This document shows, one piece after another, positions 33,866 through 44,952 of a stretch of DNA of 64,000 nt (the stretch's first letter is position 1; each line of letters opens with the position of its first letter). This DNA is from Allium sativum (Eukaryota > Streptophyta > Magnoliopsida > Asparagales > Amaryllidaceae). The translations under genes were made by a program, and so were the position numbers. Where the stretch lies: contig CM060918.1 in the NCBI GenBank assembly GCA_030737875.1, positions 773,630,552 to 773,694,551 of the forward strand, in the 5' to 3' direction. Under the pieces are notes generated by a model. It saw only the letters and a list, made by a program, of their open reading frames with translations. It searched no databases and was not told where the DNA came from.

Positions 33866-34640
33866 TTGTATTTTTTGCTTGCGAGAAATGAAGGCTTCGA
33901 AATAAACATTGTTGTCGATATATTCTGCGTTGAGATCCAGTCATAGCTTTCTGTCTTGCTATGGTGAACCATTCTTTGAATTCATGTTCTCCATGTCACC
34001 TGTTTTACAATTAAAACAAGCGTTTTCACAATTCTGGACTTATACTCACCATCAGCTGTCCATATCGATGGTGGATTAGTTAATCATCAGAAAATGAATT
34101 ATAGCGAATACTTTTTTGAACTGAATCGGGTGTTTGTGCTGAACATTTTTTATTCAATGGTTAAAAACTCATTGAAAATTATTTGCACAAACACGATATC
34201 CTAATTTGAATTCGCATTAATGCTTGAAATTGACTAACGCCGACTGTGGATTTTAAACACTATTGTTTTAATGACTTATATGGTGGTGTACGATATTTCT
34301 CACTTGAGAAATACATATTTGTGATTACTCTCTGTTTCTTTATGGAGAAGGTTTTGATTATTGGTGCCCCGACTTAAGAGGTCATCACCGGTCTTCACTA
34401 TGGGAAGAATTTTACTACTCAACGCTTGTTCATTTTATTGATTAGTTTTGATGTTTTGGATGCCCAATGTTTTGGATAGTTCATTTTAATCCAACGTTTT
34501 TTCTTCTCTTGTCGACTGAATAAAAATGATGGAGCTCATCGAGTGTTGTTGATTTTCCCTGTGGAGAAATTGCTTTCTTTATGGAAATGATTTTGGTTGT
34601 TGCATCGTTTTGCAGTGTGAACTTCCGCGAAGTTTGGGTG
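33866..34640 (-). other. Non-coding 3' region of element D
   Basis: AT-rich DNA between polypurine tract and tandem array. I find no coding frame and no pol remnant. Confidence 0.6.
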
Positions 34641-35660
34641 AGGGGTGAGATTGCATCAATCCGTAGAGCGAACATCAGTCATCGGTCGGAGTCACTTAAC
34701 TCGGTAAGTGATCGCTGCCTAACTGAGGTGCCCTGGACTCCTGCAAACCTTTGGGATAAGGTCAAGGTTCAGCCGATCCACGAAGCGGGCATCAGTCATC
34801 GGTCGGAGTCACTTAACTCGGTAAGTGATCGCTGCCCGACTGAGGCATCCTGGACCTCCATGAAGCATGAGGTAAGGTTGAGCTGATCCATGGAGTGGGC
34901 ATCAGTCATCGGTTGGAGTCACTTAACTCGGTAAGTGATCACTGCTCGACTAAGGCATCCTGGACCTCCATGAACCATGAGGTAAGGTTGAGATGATCCA
35001 TGGGGCGGGCATCAGTCATCGGTTGGAGTCACTTAACTTGGTAAGTGATCGCTGCCCGATTAAGGCATCCTGGACCTCCGTGAACCATGAGGTAAAGGTT
35101 GGGTTGATCCACGGAGCGGGAATCAGTCATCGGTCGGAGTCACTTAACTCGGTAAGTGATAGCTGCCCGACTGAAGCATCCTGGACTTCTATGAACCATG
35201 AGGTAAAGGTTGGGTTAATCCACGGAGCGGGCATCAGTCATCATTTGGAGTCACTAAACTCGGTAAGTGATCGCTGCCTGACTGAAACATCCTGGACCTC
35301 CACGAACCATGAGGTAAAGGTTGCGTTAATCCACGGAGCGGCATCAGTCATCGGTCGGAGTCACTTAACTCGGTAAATGATCACTGCCCGACTAAAGCAT
35401 CTTGGACCTCCATGAACCATGAGGTAAAGGTTGGGTTAATCCACGGAGCGGGCATCAGTCATCGGTCGGAGTCACTTAACTCGGTAAGTGATCGCTGCCC
35501 GACTGAAGCATCCTGGACCTCCATGAACCGTGAGGTATAGGTTATGGTTGCATCGATCCGCAAAGCGAACTTCAGTCATCAGTCGGAGTCACTTAACTCG
35601 TAAGAGATCGCTGCTCAACTGAGGTGCCCTAGACTCCCGCAAGCCTTCAAGGTTATGGAT
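34640..35660. repeat. 110-bp tandem repeat array, nine units
   Basis: The landmark ATCAGTCATC recurs at 34674, 34791, 34901, 35011, 35122, 35233, 35343, 35453 and (as TTCAGTCATC) 35571. Inner units are 110-111 bp; the two outer ones about 117-118 bp with related edge sequence (GAGGTGCCCTGGACTCC). Each unit holds an inverted pair TCACTT/AAGTGA and a looser CGGTCGG/CCCGACTG pair. Tandem repeats in the 3' untranslated region are known for Tat/Ogre elements and can seed satellites. Confidence 0.92.
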
Positions 35661-36149
35661 CCATGGCTATTTGCTAATTTGTTGAGCGTTTGACTTGTCG
35701 GAACTTTCTCGATCTACCATTGAATCGGTGTCATCGGGGTTGCCTCACTTGGTCCGGTTGTGAGGAAGCAAGCGCTCGTTGGATAGCCTGTAATGAGAAA
35801 TCGTCTATTAGCAAATTTTAGTATAAATTTGGCAAGTCAGAGATTTATACTGGCAGGTAATACTTCATTCATAGAGCTACTGTTCGGTACAATGCATGTA
35901 AATCATTACAGACTATTTACAGGAAAGTAGAACATAGCAGAAAGTAAAGTAATGCGAGAAGTAAAGTAAATGCGATAGAGGTCACTTATTTTGAGCTATA
36001 GATATTAGATCATCATTAACGATCATCGTTTGATTATCAACCTTCGCACTTTGTGAGCAGAAGCTACGTTGCTTGGACTGGATTGGTCATTTTATGCCCC
36101 TTGCCCCTGGGTAGTCGCAGAAGGATTTGCATCTTAAGATTTTTTCACA
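35661..36149 (-). other. Non-coding segment of element D after gag
   Basis: Spacer between the gag end and the tandem array. In other Tat elements pol would begin here. None is seen. Confidence 0.55.
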
Positions 36150-36459
36150 TACTATTGCAAACGGTTCTTCTTAGTCAGCTCTTCGATCAATGATCTCAAT
36201 TGTCCGCACTCGTTGGTGTTGTGGCCTGGCTGATTATGAAACTAACAAAACTTCCCAAATTTGGTTAGATGGTCATTCATTCTCATTAGTCGAGGCTCTA
36301 GATAATCCTACATCCTTTGTAGCAAGGTAAATGTTCTCATGAGTGTCATTCAGAGGTGTTAGATTAGACAAGTCAAGAGGGCGAAAATTTTTATTAGCTT
36401 TGTTGTCGTTTCCGTCATTAGCTCGCTTCTGCCCCTCAGTATTCTTCTGATTAGGTTGA
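36150..36459 (-). pseudogene. Gag of element D, C-terminal part
   Basis: The minus strand from 36454 reads NQKNTEGQKRANDGNDNKAN, then LDLSNLTPLNDTHENIYLAT, then FHNQPGHNTNECGQLRSLIE. This matches the C-terminal Tat gag pattern (PLNxxxxxILxxxKD; YCxFHxxxGHxTxEC). The expected Cys of the YC pair is preserved as FC followed by a stop. It is the continuation of 46188-44958 across the E insertion; the join falls at the GTTGA duplication. Confidence 0.75.
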
Positions 36460-36843
36460 TGTAACGACTCACATTCTACGCACCTAAGGATCGTAGAATA
36501 TTTATTTCATCTTCAAATGAGGTCGTAAAGTCGTGTAACTTTGGGGAATGACTATTGGGGTCATTTCCCATGTTCACGATTTTTGCCGATTTTTAAATGA
36601 CCGTTTTGCCCATAGTTAATCGTGTTTTGCCTATAACTTTTGACTGGAAAGGAGTTTTGACCTGAAACCACTTCCATTGGATTCAAATTATGGTTTACCT
36701 TTCTGTAGGGTGGTCACAATGGTCAAACGAACATACCGTTTGGGAGAAATGGCTGAAAAAAGGTTTGAAAGGTGAAAAACAACATAATTATGCTTCACCG
36801 GGAAATTAGCAGCTAGGTCCATTAGGGATTTCGGGATTAGGGA

Positions 36844-37111
36844 TATTTAAGGGCTGATAAGGGCTAGAGAAACCCTCTTTTGTCATTTTTCAGCCGCCAC
36901 TTTCATTCTTCTAACCCTAGTAATGGCCTCCACTCTCAAATTCTTCATTTAAACACCTCATAATTGCTTTCTACACGAAGATTAAGCTAAGCTACATCAA
37001 ATCAAGGCAAATCAACACCAAATCAGAGTTGGAGCTGTTGTGTTGCATTAGAAACATCGCCATAACAGTATAATAGTTCAGATTTATAGTTTATTTGTGG
37101 CTAAGGTGAGT
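36844..37111 (+). promoter_or_regulatory. E LTR core promoter and leader with splice donor
   Basis: TATTTAA at 36844-36850 is followed about 30 bp later by a pyrimidine-rich leader (AAACCCTCTTTTGTC) and, at 37103-37111, AAG/GTGAGT, a perfect plant 5' splice site. The other LTR has the same parts (42576; 42834-42842). Promoter and splicing are inferred. Confidence 0.45.
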
Positions 37112-37480
37112 GATTAGCATTGTTTTTCACTAATTACAGCTAATTAGGGGTGATTAGTGATAATTAGCGAAATTATAACTAAAAATAAAATTGAAAAAAT
37201 ATCTAGAAATTCCGAAATATTATTTTATGCCTCTGTTAGAAATTTGGGTTAATTTGGACTAAGTTTGCTAATCCTATGGTTAAGGGAATTAAGGGGAAAA
37301 TCATGCTCTTTGGGTATGTTTGATCCAAAATATTTCATGTGAATGATGTTTTAATGTTTTTGAGTGATTCTGTATGTTGTTACTACTATTTGGAATGTTT
37401 TGAGATGTCATAGGAAGGTTAGAATGGTAGAAAACGCCGTCATTTGGCAAAATTAGCTTGCTGGAAGAACTGCAGAATTC

Positions 37481-37947
37481 CTGGATTGGTCAGCATGTAT
37501 GGTCATGAACTGAATTGGTCGGCACGTATGGTCACGAACCAAAATGGTCAGCATGTATGGTCACGAACTGGATTGGTCAGCATGTATAGTCACGAATGGA
37601 ATTGGTCAGCATGTATGGTCACAAACCGGATTGGTCAGCATGTATAGTCACGAACTGGATTGGTCAGCATGTATGGTCACGAGCTGAATTGGTCAGCATG
37701 TATGGTGATGAACCAGATTGGTTAGCATGTATGGTCACAAACTGGATTGGTCAGCATGTATGGTCACGAACTGAATTGGTCTGCATGTATGGTCACGAAC
37801 CGGATTGGTCAGCATGTATGGTCACGAACTGGAATGGTCAGCATGTATGGTCACGAACTGAATTGGTCGACATGTATGGTCACGAACCAGATTGGTCAGC
37901 ATGTATGGTCACGAACTGGATTGGTCAGCATTTATGGTCACGAACTG
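37481..37947 (+). repeat. 29-bp minisatellite, about 16 units
   Basis: Tandem units with core GGTCAGCATGTATGGTCACG joined by AACTGGATT, AACCGGATT or AACTGAATT. Because 29 is not a multiple of 3 and no frame contains a stop, three units make a 29-residue periodic translation (including SACMVTN and GQHVWSRT). This explains the long open frames here. Confidence 0.95.
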
Positions 37948-38080
37948 AAGGGGTATGCTGACGATTCCTGAAGAGGTATGCTGGCGATTCCTGAAGGGGT
38001 ATGTTGACGATTCCTGAAGAGGGTATGCTGACGATTCCTGAAGGGGGTATGTTGACGATTCCTGAAGAGGGGGTATGCTA
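37948..38080 (+). repeat. 23-bp minisatellite, about 5 units
   Basis: Units of GAAGGGGTATGCTGACGATTCCT type with a variable G run, directly after the 29-bp array. Confidence 0.9.
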
Positions 38081-38974
38081 AAGAGAACCACGACCACGAC
38101 CCGAACCAAGACAACGATACCAAAACCCGAAATGCAAAGGAAGCCCAAATTCGAAGTTTTTACTAAGGATCCAGATGGGAACCAACGAGTTAACTTCCTG
38201 AGTAGGACTTTGCTGCGGGACGTGTGCAAAGGGGCTATTGATACCTATAACTTTGGTTCACCACTGAGAGACGGATTAGGGGCTCGTAGTGATGCCTGTA
38301 CGGGGTTGGACTCCATCATGGCCCAAAGGATTAGGTGACCAAAGTAGTGGATATCGTATGCTTTACGCACTGAGTGAGAGATGTGAGGATGATTGCTAGG
38401 TTTGATGTTTGCTATCACCATGACATGAACACCCCCACATTACTTTTACACTTTATGTTAGTTTTACCTTAGAGTACTGTACATCTTGTTGTGCTAACTC
38501 TTTGGTTGCAGGTCCAAGTTCAGGTATGATTATATTATACATGTTATTGTTCTGTTTTGTTGCTTATTGCTCATACTAGACTTTTGTCTGACCTAGAGTT
38601 TTTTTATCTCTTTTTATTGTATATACTCCATGTGTTGTAGCTGGTCACTGCTTGGGCATTAGTAGTGTAGTTTTTCTTTCTTTTGCTTTAGAGACAGAAA
38701 TTTGAAGTTGTAATAATGATGTTGGATCATAAGCTGTATTATGGATTCCGCTGTTATGGCGATTTAGTTTTCAGCTTATGCACTGTCTCGCCTGTTTTAT
38801 GTCAAAGTTACGTAATTATTATATTTTATTCCATGCGCTGTGAGATATACTTCAGGTTCCTTTGGCATTTTTAGCTTCATATCCTTTTTCTTTGGCGACC
38901 ATCCAGTGCTAGTTGGACATCAGCACAGCGCATTTCGGAGAAATGTCAGCTAGTCCGGGGCCGACCGTTACATT

Positions 38975-38987
38975 TGGTATCAGAGCC
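38975..38987 (+). other. Primer-binding site of element E
   Basis: TGGTATCAGAGCC two bases after the LTR end: the initiator-tRNA-Met type. Confidence 0.92.
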
Positions 38988-39173
38988 TAGGTTGCATAGT
39001 TAACCTAGGGGAAGACGCCAGGGAGAGATAGTATACGTATATGAGAGCACGTATTTGTTATATTTTGGTTTTCAAAAGCTATGTATTTATATACTATTAG
39101 TGTATCTAAGGATGAAGTCGCACTGCACGGGCACCACATTGAGATGGTTAATCGTTTTCTCTTTACAGATTGA

Positions 39174-40150
39174 ATGATGAGCCGAAATACGAGGAGTACG
39201 GGTTTAGGAGCATACAATAGGGATGTTCCTAATATGAGGACGATGTTTACTACCTTCATACGAGAGATGCTTAGGGATGCTCGGGGAGCAGTTCCTAATG
39301 CTGCTAACGGTGGTGGTGCAGTAATGCAGGCGCCTAGGGCTGATTTCGCCAAGCTTAACAAGAATTATACTAGTCTTGGTGGGAAGCCATTCCACGGAAC
39401 GGAGTCGACTACGGAGTTCAAGATTGGCTTGATAGTTGTGAGTGTATCTTCGAGGATCTGGGAATCGAGGACGCGATGAAGAGGAAGCTAGCATCCCGTC
39501 AGCTGCAAGGACGGGCTATGAATTGGTGGAATGCTGTTAAAGCAGCCACTCCTGAGGATCAAGTTACTTGGAATCAGTTCAATACTCATTTTAGTGATAA
39601 GTTTATCCCAACTGCTCAGAAATCAGTGTTGTTCAGGAAATTTTTGGAGCTTAAGAAGAATGGTAGGGCAGTCTCAGAGTATATTGCTGAGTTCAACATT
39701 TTGTTGAAATATGGATTGTCTCTTATTGATACAGTTGAGAAGAAGAACGAGAAGTTCATAACTGGCTTGGATGGGTACTTAGGGGAAAGACTTATAAACC
39801 ATATCGATGAGACATTTGAGTCTATTGTAGGAAAGGCATTAAGGTCAGGGAGCCTTTTCCCTTAAGTCGAAGACCGAGGTTACTATTGAATCTGCAGAGG
39901 AACCAAAGCCACAGGCAAGAGGTGAACGAAAAAAATAATTCCCAGAATAAGAGGAAACATGACTAAGCTAAGGATGGTCAAAAAAAGAAGAATAAGAAAG
40001 GTGGCGAGTGCTTTGGTTGTGGCAAGAAGGGCCACTATGCCAGAGATTATCGAGAAAAGACCGGGGAAAGGAAGTGCTTCAATTGAGGTCAAGCGGGACA
40101 TCACAAGGATGATTGTCCACAACCCCTTAAGGAGAAGCAGATTGTGAAAG
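39174..40150 (+). pseudogene. Gag of element E, broken
   Basis: The frame opens MMSRNTRSTGLGAYNRDVPN at 39174. It reaches FAKLNKNYTSLGGKPFHGTE, shifts frame near 39422, then continues FEDLGIEDAMKRKLASRQLQ, GRAMNWWNAVKAATPEDQV and VSEYIAEFNILLKYG to about 39865: a typical Gypsy Retrotrans_gag capsid (GxPFHG, AxxWWxxV, SxxEYxxEF). Two CCHC knuckles follow near 40004-40116. The first reads CFGCGKKGHYARDY (last Cys is Tyr) and the second CFN-stop-GQAGHHKDDC (a Cys has become a stop). The capsid would package element RNA in the cytoplasm; here it is a decayed relic. E's gag start lies about 190 bp after the primer-binding site. Confidence 0.88.
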
Positions 40151-40218
40151 CATATGCTATCAACACTGTTCCTTCTTCGTCGAATGCTCTAAATGCAGCA
40201 TAGAAGGGAAAAGGCATC

Positions 40219-40575
40219 GTTATTAAAGGTATGCTTTCTATTTATGATGTTCCTGTTCTAGTTTTGTTTGATAACGGAGCTTCCCATTCCCTCATATCTA
40301 GTGACATGTTAGATAGGTCGGGATTGGAACCCGAGATAGTCGATAGACCTTTAGTTAAGACGAACCCAATAGGCGGTTCGACTATTCTTGGTATGATTTG
40401 TTGTAATATGGTCTTATCGAGTCATAGCTGTATGTTTGCTTGTGATCGCTTTGTTTTGGGCTTTACTGGGTTTGGCATTATTTATGGAGTAGTTGGACGT
40501 ACAATAGGTTGGCGAGGACTGGGATTGTCATTTACCCTTGACATGTGGCATGGGTCGTTATGCAATCAACGATAG
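40219..40575 (+). pseudogene. Protease of element E, active site altered
   Basis: The frame reads VPVLVLFDNGASHSLISSDM, then LVKTNPIGGSTILGMICCNM and FVLGFTGFGIIYG. This is the Gypsy retropepsin arrangement, D-[ST]-GA-[ST]-HSF and later ILGMDWL. The catalytic triplet is D-N-G instead of D-S-G or D-T-G, and the ILGMDWL box is degraded (IIYGVVG). It should be inactive. Confidence 0.82.
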
Positions 40576-40864
40576 TTTTGAAGCAAGATTGGCGAGGATA
40601 GCCAGAGTCGGTTGTAAGTGCTCAATTGTTTGGTTGTTTTGCTTGTATCACCTCACGTAGATTGTTTGAATTCAGAGGAGATATTCCTTGGGTGCTTGTC
40701 TGATATTGGTTTATGCCTTTGGGGCTTGTGCTTGGGGAGTGTCGAGTTCGACTAGGATGGTTTGCGTGAGAGATAAATAGTTGTTGCGATTTTTCATTGT
40801 ATGATATCTTGGTTCACTCAAGGAGTGATGTGCAGCTCGTGACATGATAGGATTGTTCGATGAT
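40576..40864 (+). other. Non-coding remnant of E pol
   Basis: No reverse transcriptase motif (such as YVDD) is found between the protease and the 40-bp array, so most of the reverse transcriptase has been lost or replaced. Confidence 0.5.
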
Positions 40865-41075
40865 ATGGACTGCCCCGAGTTGGACTCGATAGGGCTAAGA
40901 GATGGCTCGAGTTGGACTCGAGAATGCAGCAAGGTAATAGATTGGCTCAAGTTGGACTCGAGAAGGCTACAAGGAAATGGATTGGCTCGAGTTGGACTTG
41001 AGGAGGCTGCAAAATAATGGATTGACTCGAGTTGGACTCGAGAGGGCAGCAAGGTAATGGATAAACTTGGGTGGG
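40865..41075 (+). repeat. 40-bp tandem repeat, about 5 units, CTCGAG-rich
   Basis: Units contain CTCGAGTTGGACTCGAG, an inverted repeat, followed by a purine-rich AAGGCTACAAGGAAATGG-like half. The array lies where reverse transcriptase should be. Confidence 0.85.
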
Positions 41076-41433
41076 ACTCGAGTTGAAGACAGAGTTATGG
41101 GTAACTCTTTTGGATGAGAGTGCCAAGGAATCGTCGATAGTTGAGTGATTTAGGCGGACTCGAAGCAGGGGTATCTGGGGACACCCACTTACCTTGGATC
41201 CATTTGACGTGATCTAGTTATCCTTGGAGGATAAACGTATGTTGGACGTGCGGTAGTCCGTTTGGAGGCGGGGCTTCCACTAGTTCTTGATGTTGGTTGG
41301 ACCGGACATACAGGTATCGACGTATTCATGGCTTTAGCAGGTGATAGATAGGACTTGTTGATGGATGTTATGATTGCTATGTTGTTCCTATCTTTCTTCT
41401 ATTGGGTAGACTATCACCTGTAGGGTTCTAGCG

Positions 41434-42060
41434 ATGGAGAACAAAGAGATGATGGTATATACGGATGCCTATAGTACCAGACTAGGTGCGGTAACATGTG
41501 CATTGGGTAGGAGACATACCAGTTTGGGGGCTATGTTTCTTGGATGGAAGCAACTGGAGTATATCACGGGATATGATTTCAGACCCAAGTGCAAATGTGA
41601 TTCAAAAACGCTAGTAAGCTTGACGATTAGATCAATTTTGATTTAGTAGATCGGTTCTAGTTAGAGGGAAGATACTAACCTATAGGAGATCATCTCTAGG
41701 GTAGAGATGGGTATCGATGGCGAGAGAATGATCAAGTAAGGGCTTGATCTAGAAGGATGGCTTCAAATGAATGAAAGGTTGTTTGTACCCAACGCAAAAA
41801 GATTGAGTGATGAAGAGAGATGTTGGGAAGTTTATGACCAAGTTCTTGAACTTCCAGTTAGTTAGAGCCGAGCAAAAGAAGCCAAGTGGTTTGTTAAAAC
41901 CGTTGGAGATTTCCAAATGTAAATGGGAATAAGTCTCAATAGATTTCATCGATGGTTTACCAAGGAATAGTCAAGATCATTCAACAGTGAATGAAGGTTA
42001 CCCAAGATAGGCAGGAGAGTTATGCTGATAAGAGACGAAGAGTTTTTGGACTCCATTGTT
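41434..42060 (+). pseudogene. RNase H and integrase scraps of element E
   Basis: An open frame from 41434 starts MENKEMMVYTDAYSTRLGAV, the RNase H start (VYTDAS...LGxVL), but then runs into unrelated residues. At about 41815-41990 a second frame reads VGKFMTKFLNFQLVRAEQKK, then PSGLLKPLEISKCKWE, a stop, and VSIDFIDGLPRNS: the end of the integrase zinc finger and the entry into its core. VTQDRQESYADKRRR-like sequence near 42000 matches the post-core region. Large internal deletions separate these islands. Confidence 0.75.
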
Positions 42061-42187
42061 AGTTATTCCGCATGCTAGGATATTTTTGTTGTGTTTCTAT
42101 GTATGCTTGTTTATTGCAAACAATTGGTAGGCATGCGGGATCCTTTTGTATGTTTTGGTTTAAGGAATTTCGGGGGCGAAATTTCTT

Positions 42188-42199
42188 AAGGGGGGAGAA
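42188..42199 (+). other. Polypurine tract of element E
   Basis: AAGGGGGGAGAA directly before the 3' LTR start TGTAACGACCCG. Confidence 0.9.
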
Positions 42200-44952
42200 T
42201 GTAACGACCCGCACTCTACGCACCTAAGGATCGTAGAATATTTATTTCATCTTCGTATGAGCTCGTAAGATCGTGTAACTTTGTAGAACGACTATTTGGG
42301 TCATTTCCCATGTTCACGATTTTTGTCGATTTTTAAATGACCGTTTTGCCCCTAGTGAATCATGTTTTTCCTATAACTTTTGACTGGAAAGGAGTGAAAC
42401 CACATCCATTGGATTCAAATGATGGTTTACCTTTCTGTGGAGTGGTCACATTGATCAAACGGGCTTACCGTTTGGGAGAAATGGCTGAAACAAGGTTTGG
42501 AAGGTGAAAAACCATATAATTGGGTTAACTGGGTGATTAGCAGCTAGGTACATTAGGAATTTCGGGATTAAGGGTATTTAAGGGCTGATAAGGGCTAGAG
42601 AAACCCTCTTTTGTCATTTTTCAGCCGCCACTTTCATTCTCGTAACCCTAGTAATGGCCTCCACTCTCAAATTCTTCATTTAAAGACCTCCTAATCGCTT
42701 TCTAATCGAAGATTAAGCTAAGCTACATCAAATCAAGGCAAATCAACACCAAATCAGAGTTGGAGCTTCTACGTTGCATTGGAAATAGCGCCATAACAGT
42801 AGAATAGTTCGGATCTATAGTTTAATTGTGGCTAAGGTGAGTGATTAGCATTGTTTTTCACTAATTATGGCTAATTAGAGGTGATTAGTGATAATTAGCG
42901 AAATTATAACTCAGAAAAATTTGGAAAAATATTTAGAAATTCCGATATATTATTCTATGCCTCTGTTAGAAATTTGGGTTAATTTGGATTAAGTTTGCTA
43001 ATCCTATAGTTAAGAGGATTAAGGGGATTAAGGGGGAAATCATGCTTTTTGGGTACGTTTGATCCAAAATATTTCATATGAATGATGTTTTAATGTTTTT
43101 GAGTGATTCTATATGTTCTTACTACTGTTTGGAATGTTTTGAGATGTCATAGGAAGGTTAGAATGGTTGAAAACGCCGTCGTTCGGCGAAATTAGCTTGC
43201 TGGAAAAACTGCAGAATTCCTGGATTGGTCCGCATGTATGGTCACGAACTGAATTGGTCGACACGTATGGTCACAAACCGGATTGGTCAGCATGTATGGT
43301 CACGAACTGGATTGGTCAACATGTATGGTCACGAACCGGATTGGTCAGCATGTATGGTCACGAACTGGATTAGTCAGCATGTATGGTCACGAACTGAATT
43401 GGTCAGCATGTATGGTCACGAACCGGATTGGTCAGCATGTATGGTCATAAACTGGATTGGTTAGCATGTATCGTCACGAACTGAATTGGTTGGCACGTAT
43501 GAAACGAACTGGATTGGTCAGCATGTATGGTCACGAACTGGATTGATCGGCATGTATGGTCACGAACTGAATTGGTCGGCATGTTTGGTCACGAACCGGA
43601 TTGGTCATCATGTATGGTCTCGAACTGGATTGGCCATCATGTATGGTCACGAAATGAAGGGGTATGCTGACGATTCTGAAGAGGTATGCTGACAATTCCT
43701 GAAGGGGTATAACGAACCGGATTGGTCAGCATGTATGGTCACGAACTGGATTGGTCGGCATGTATGGTCACGAACTGAATTGGTCGGCATGTATGGTCAC
43801 GAACCAGATTGGTCATCATGTATGGTCACGAACTGGATTGTTCAGCATGTATGGTCACGAACTGAAGGGGTATGCTGACGATTCCTGAAGAGGTATGCTG
43901 ATAATTCCTGAAGGGATATGCTGAGGATTCCTGAAGGGGGTATGCTGACGATTCCTGAAGGGGGTATGCTGACGAGAACCACGACCACGACCCGAACCAA
44001 GACAATGATACCGAAACCCAAGATGCAAAGGAAGTCCAAATTCGAAGTTATTACTCAAGATCCAGACAGGAACCAACGAGTTAACTTCTCGAGTTGGACT
44101 TTGCTATGGGACGTGTGCAAAGGGGTTATCGATACCTATAACTTTGGTTCACCACTGAGAGACAAATTAGGGGCTTGTAGTGATAGTGGTACGGGGTTGG
44201 ACTCCGTCATGGTCCAAAGGATTAGGTGACCAAAGTAGTGGATATCGTATGATTTACGCACTGAGTGAGAGATGTGAGGATGATTTCTATGTTTGATGTT
44301 TGCTATCACCATGACATGAACACCCCCACATTAATTTTACACTTTATGTTAGTGTTACCTTAGAGTACTGTACATCTTGTTGAGCTAACTATTTGGTTGC
44401 AGGTTCAGGTATGATTATATTATACCTGTTATTGTTCTGTTTTGTTGCTTATCGCTCATACGAGACTTTTGTATGACCCAAAGTTTTATGTCGCTTCTTA
44501 TTACTTTGGGTGCTCCTAAATGAGCAGACTAGAGACATGTTAGGTGGTAATGTGCGGGTAGCTGTCCGGGGACGAGCAGGAGGCTTCCATGTATGATATA
44601 CATATATACTCCCTGTGTTGTAGCAGGTCACCGCTTGGGCATTAGTAGTGTACCTTTTCTTTCTTTTGCTTTAGGACAGAAATTTGAAGTTGTAATAATG
44701 ATGTTGGATCATAAGCTGTATTATGGATTCCACTGCTACGGTGATTTAGTTTTCAGCTTATGCACTGTCTCGCATGTTTTCTGTCAAAGTTATGTGATGA
44801 TTATATTTTATTCCATGCACTATGAGATGTACTACAGGTTCCTTTGGCATTTTTAGTTTCACATCCTTTTTTTGGTGATCGTCCCATGCTAGTTGGACAT
44901 CGGCACAACGCATTTCGGAGAAATGTCGGCTAGTCTGGGGCGGGCCGTCATA
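42200..44952 (+). repeat. 3' LTR of element E
   Basis: Pairs with 36460-38972. It is about 240 bp longer because of an extra 29-bp/23-bp repeat block (43711-43864) and an insertion near 44500-44590 absent from the 5' LTR. It ends in the degraded GGGCCGTCATA. Confidence 0.9.
43220..43975 (+). repeat. 29-bp and 23-bp minisatellites of the E 3' LTR, rearranged
   Basis: About 15 29-bp units (43220-43655), two or three 23-bp units (43656-43710), a resumed 29-bp block of 5-6 units (43711-43864), then a further 23-bp block (43865-43975). The 5' LTR has one block of each kind, so the 3' LTR array has been duplicated as a composite. Confidence 0.9.

Larger units (their letters stand above)
36460..38972 (+). 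repeat. 5' LTR of element E
   Basis: TGTAACGACTCACATTC to GACCGTTACA, followed by TT and the primer-binding site. Contains a TATA-like TATTTAA (36844), a CT-rich leader, a splice-donor-like AAGGTGAGT (37103), two minisatellites (37481-38080) and an acceptor-like TTTGGTTGCAG ending at 38511. Confidence 0.9.
36460..44952 (+). mobile_element. Ty3/Gypsy element E, nested in D, TSD GTTGA
   Basis: It begins TGTAACGACTC, ends GGGCCGTCATA, and is flanked by GTTGA at 36455-36459 and 44953-44957. LTRs: 36460-38972 and 42200-44952. Interior: Met-type primer-binding site, gag, protease, a 40-bp tandem array where most of reverse transcriptase should be, remnants of RNase H and integrase, and a polypurine tract. 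Orientation is opposite to its host D. Deletion of most of pol makes it non-autonomous. LTRs differ at roughly one base in eleven over the first 156 bp that I compared. Confidence 0.88.

Noticed and set aside
34581..35376. Open frames with a 37-residue repeat (IHGAGISHRSESLNSVSD) that could be a repeat protein
   Set aside because: The 110/111-bp units shift frame between repeats and the frame is antisense to element D; it is an array by-product.
37444..37971. Long plus-strand open frames with a repeating WSACMVTN/GQHVWSRT translation (also 43167-43692)
   Set aside because: They are a by-product of a 29-bp tandem repeat with no stop in any frame; they drift through all three frames, have no domain, and lie in an LTR.
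37481..38080. A CRISPR-like look of 29-bp direct repeats
   Set aside because: Units are contiguous with no unique spacers, in a plant retrotransposon LTR.
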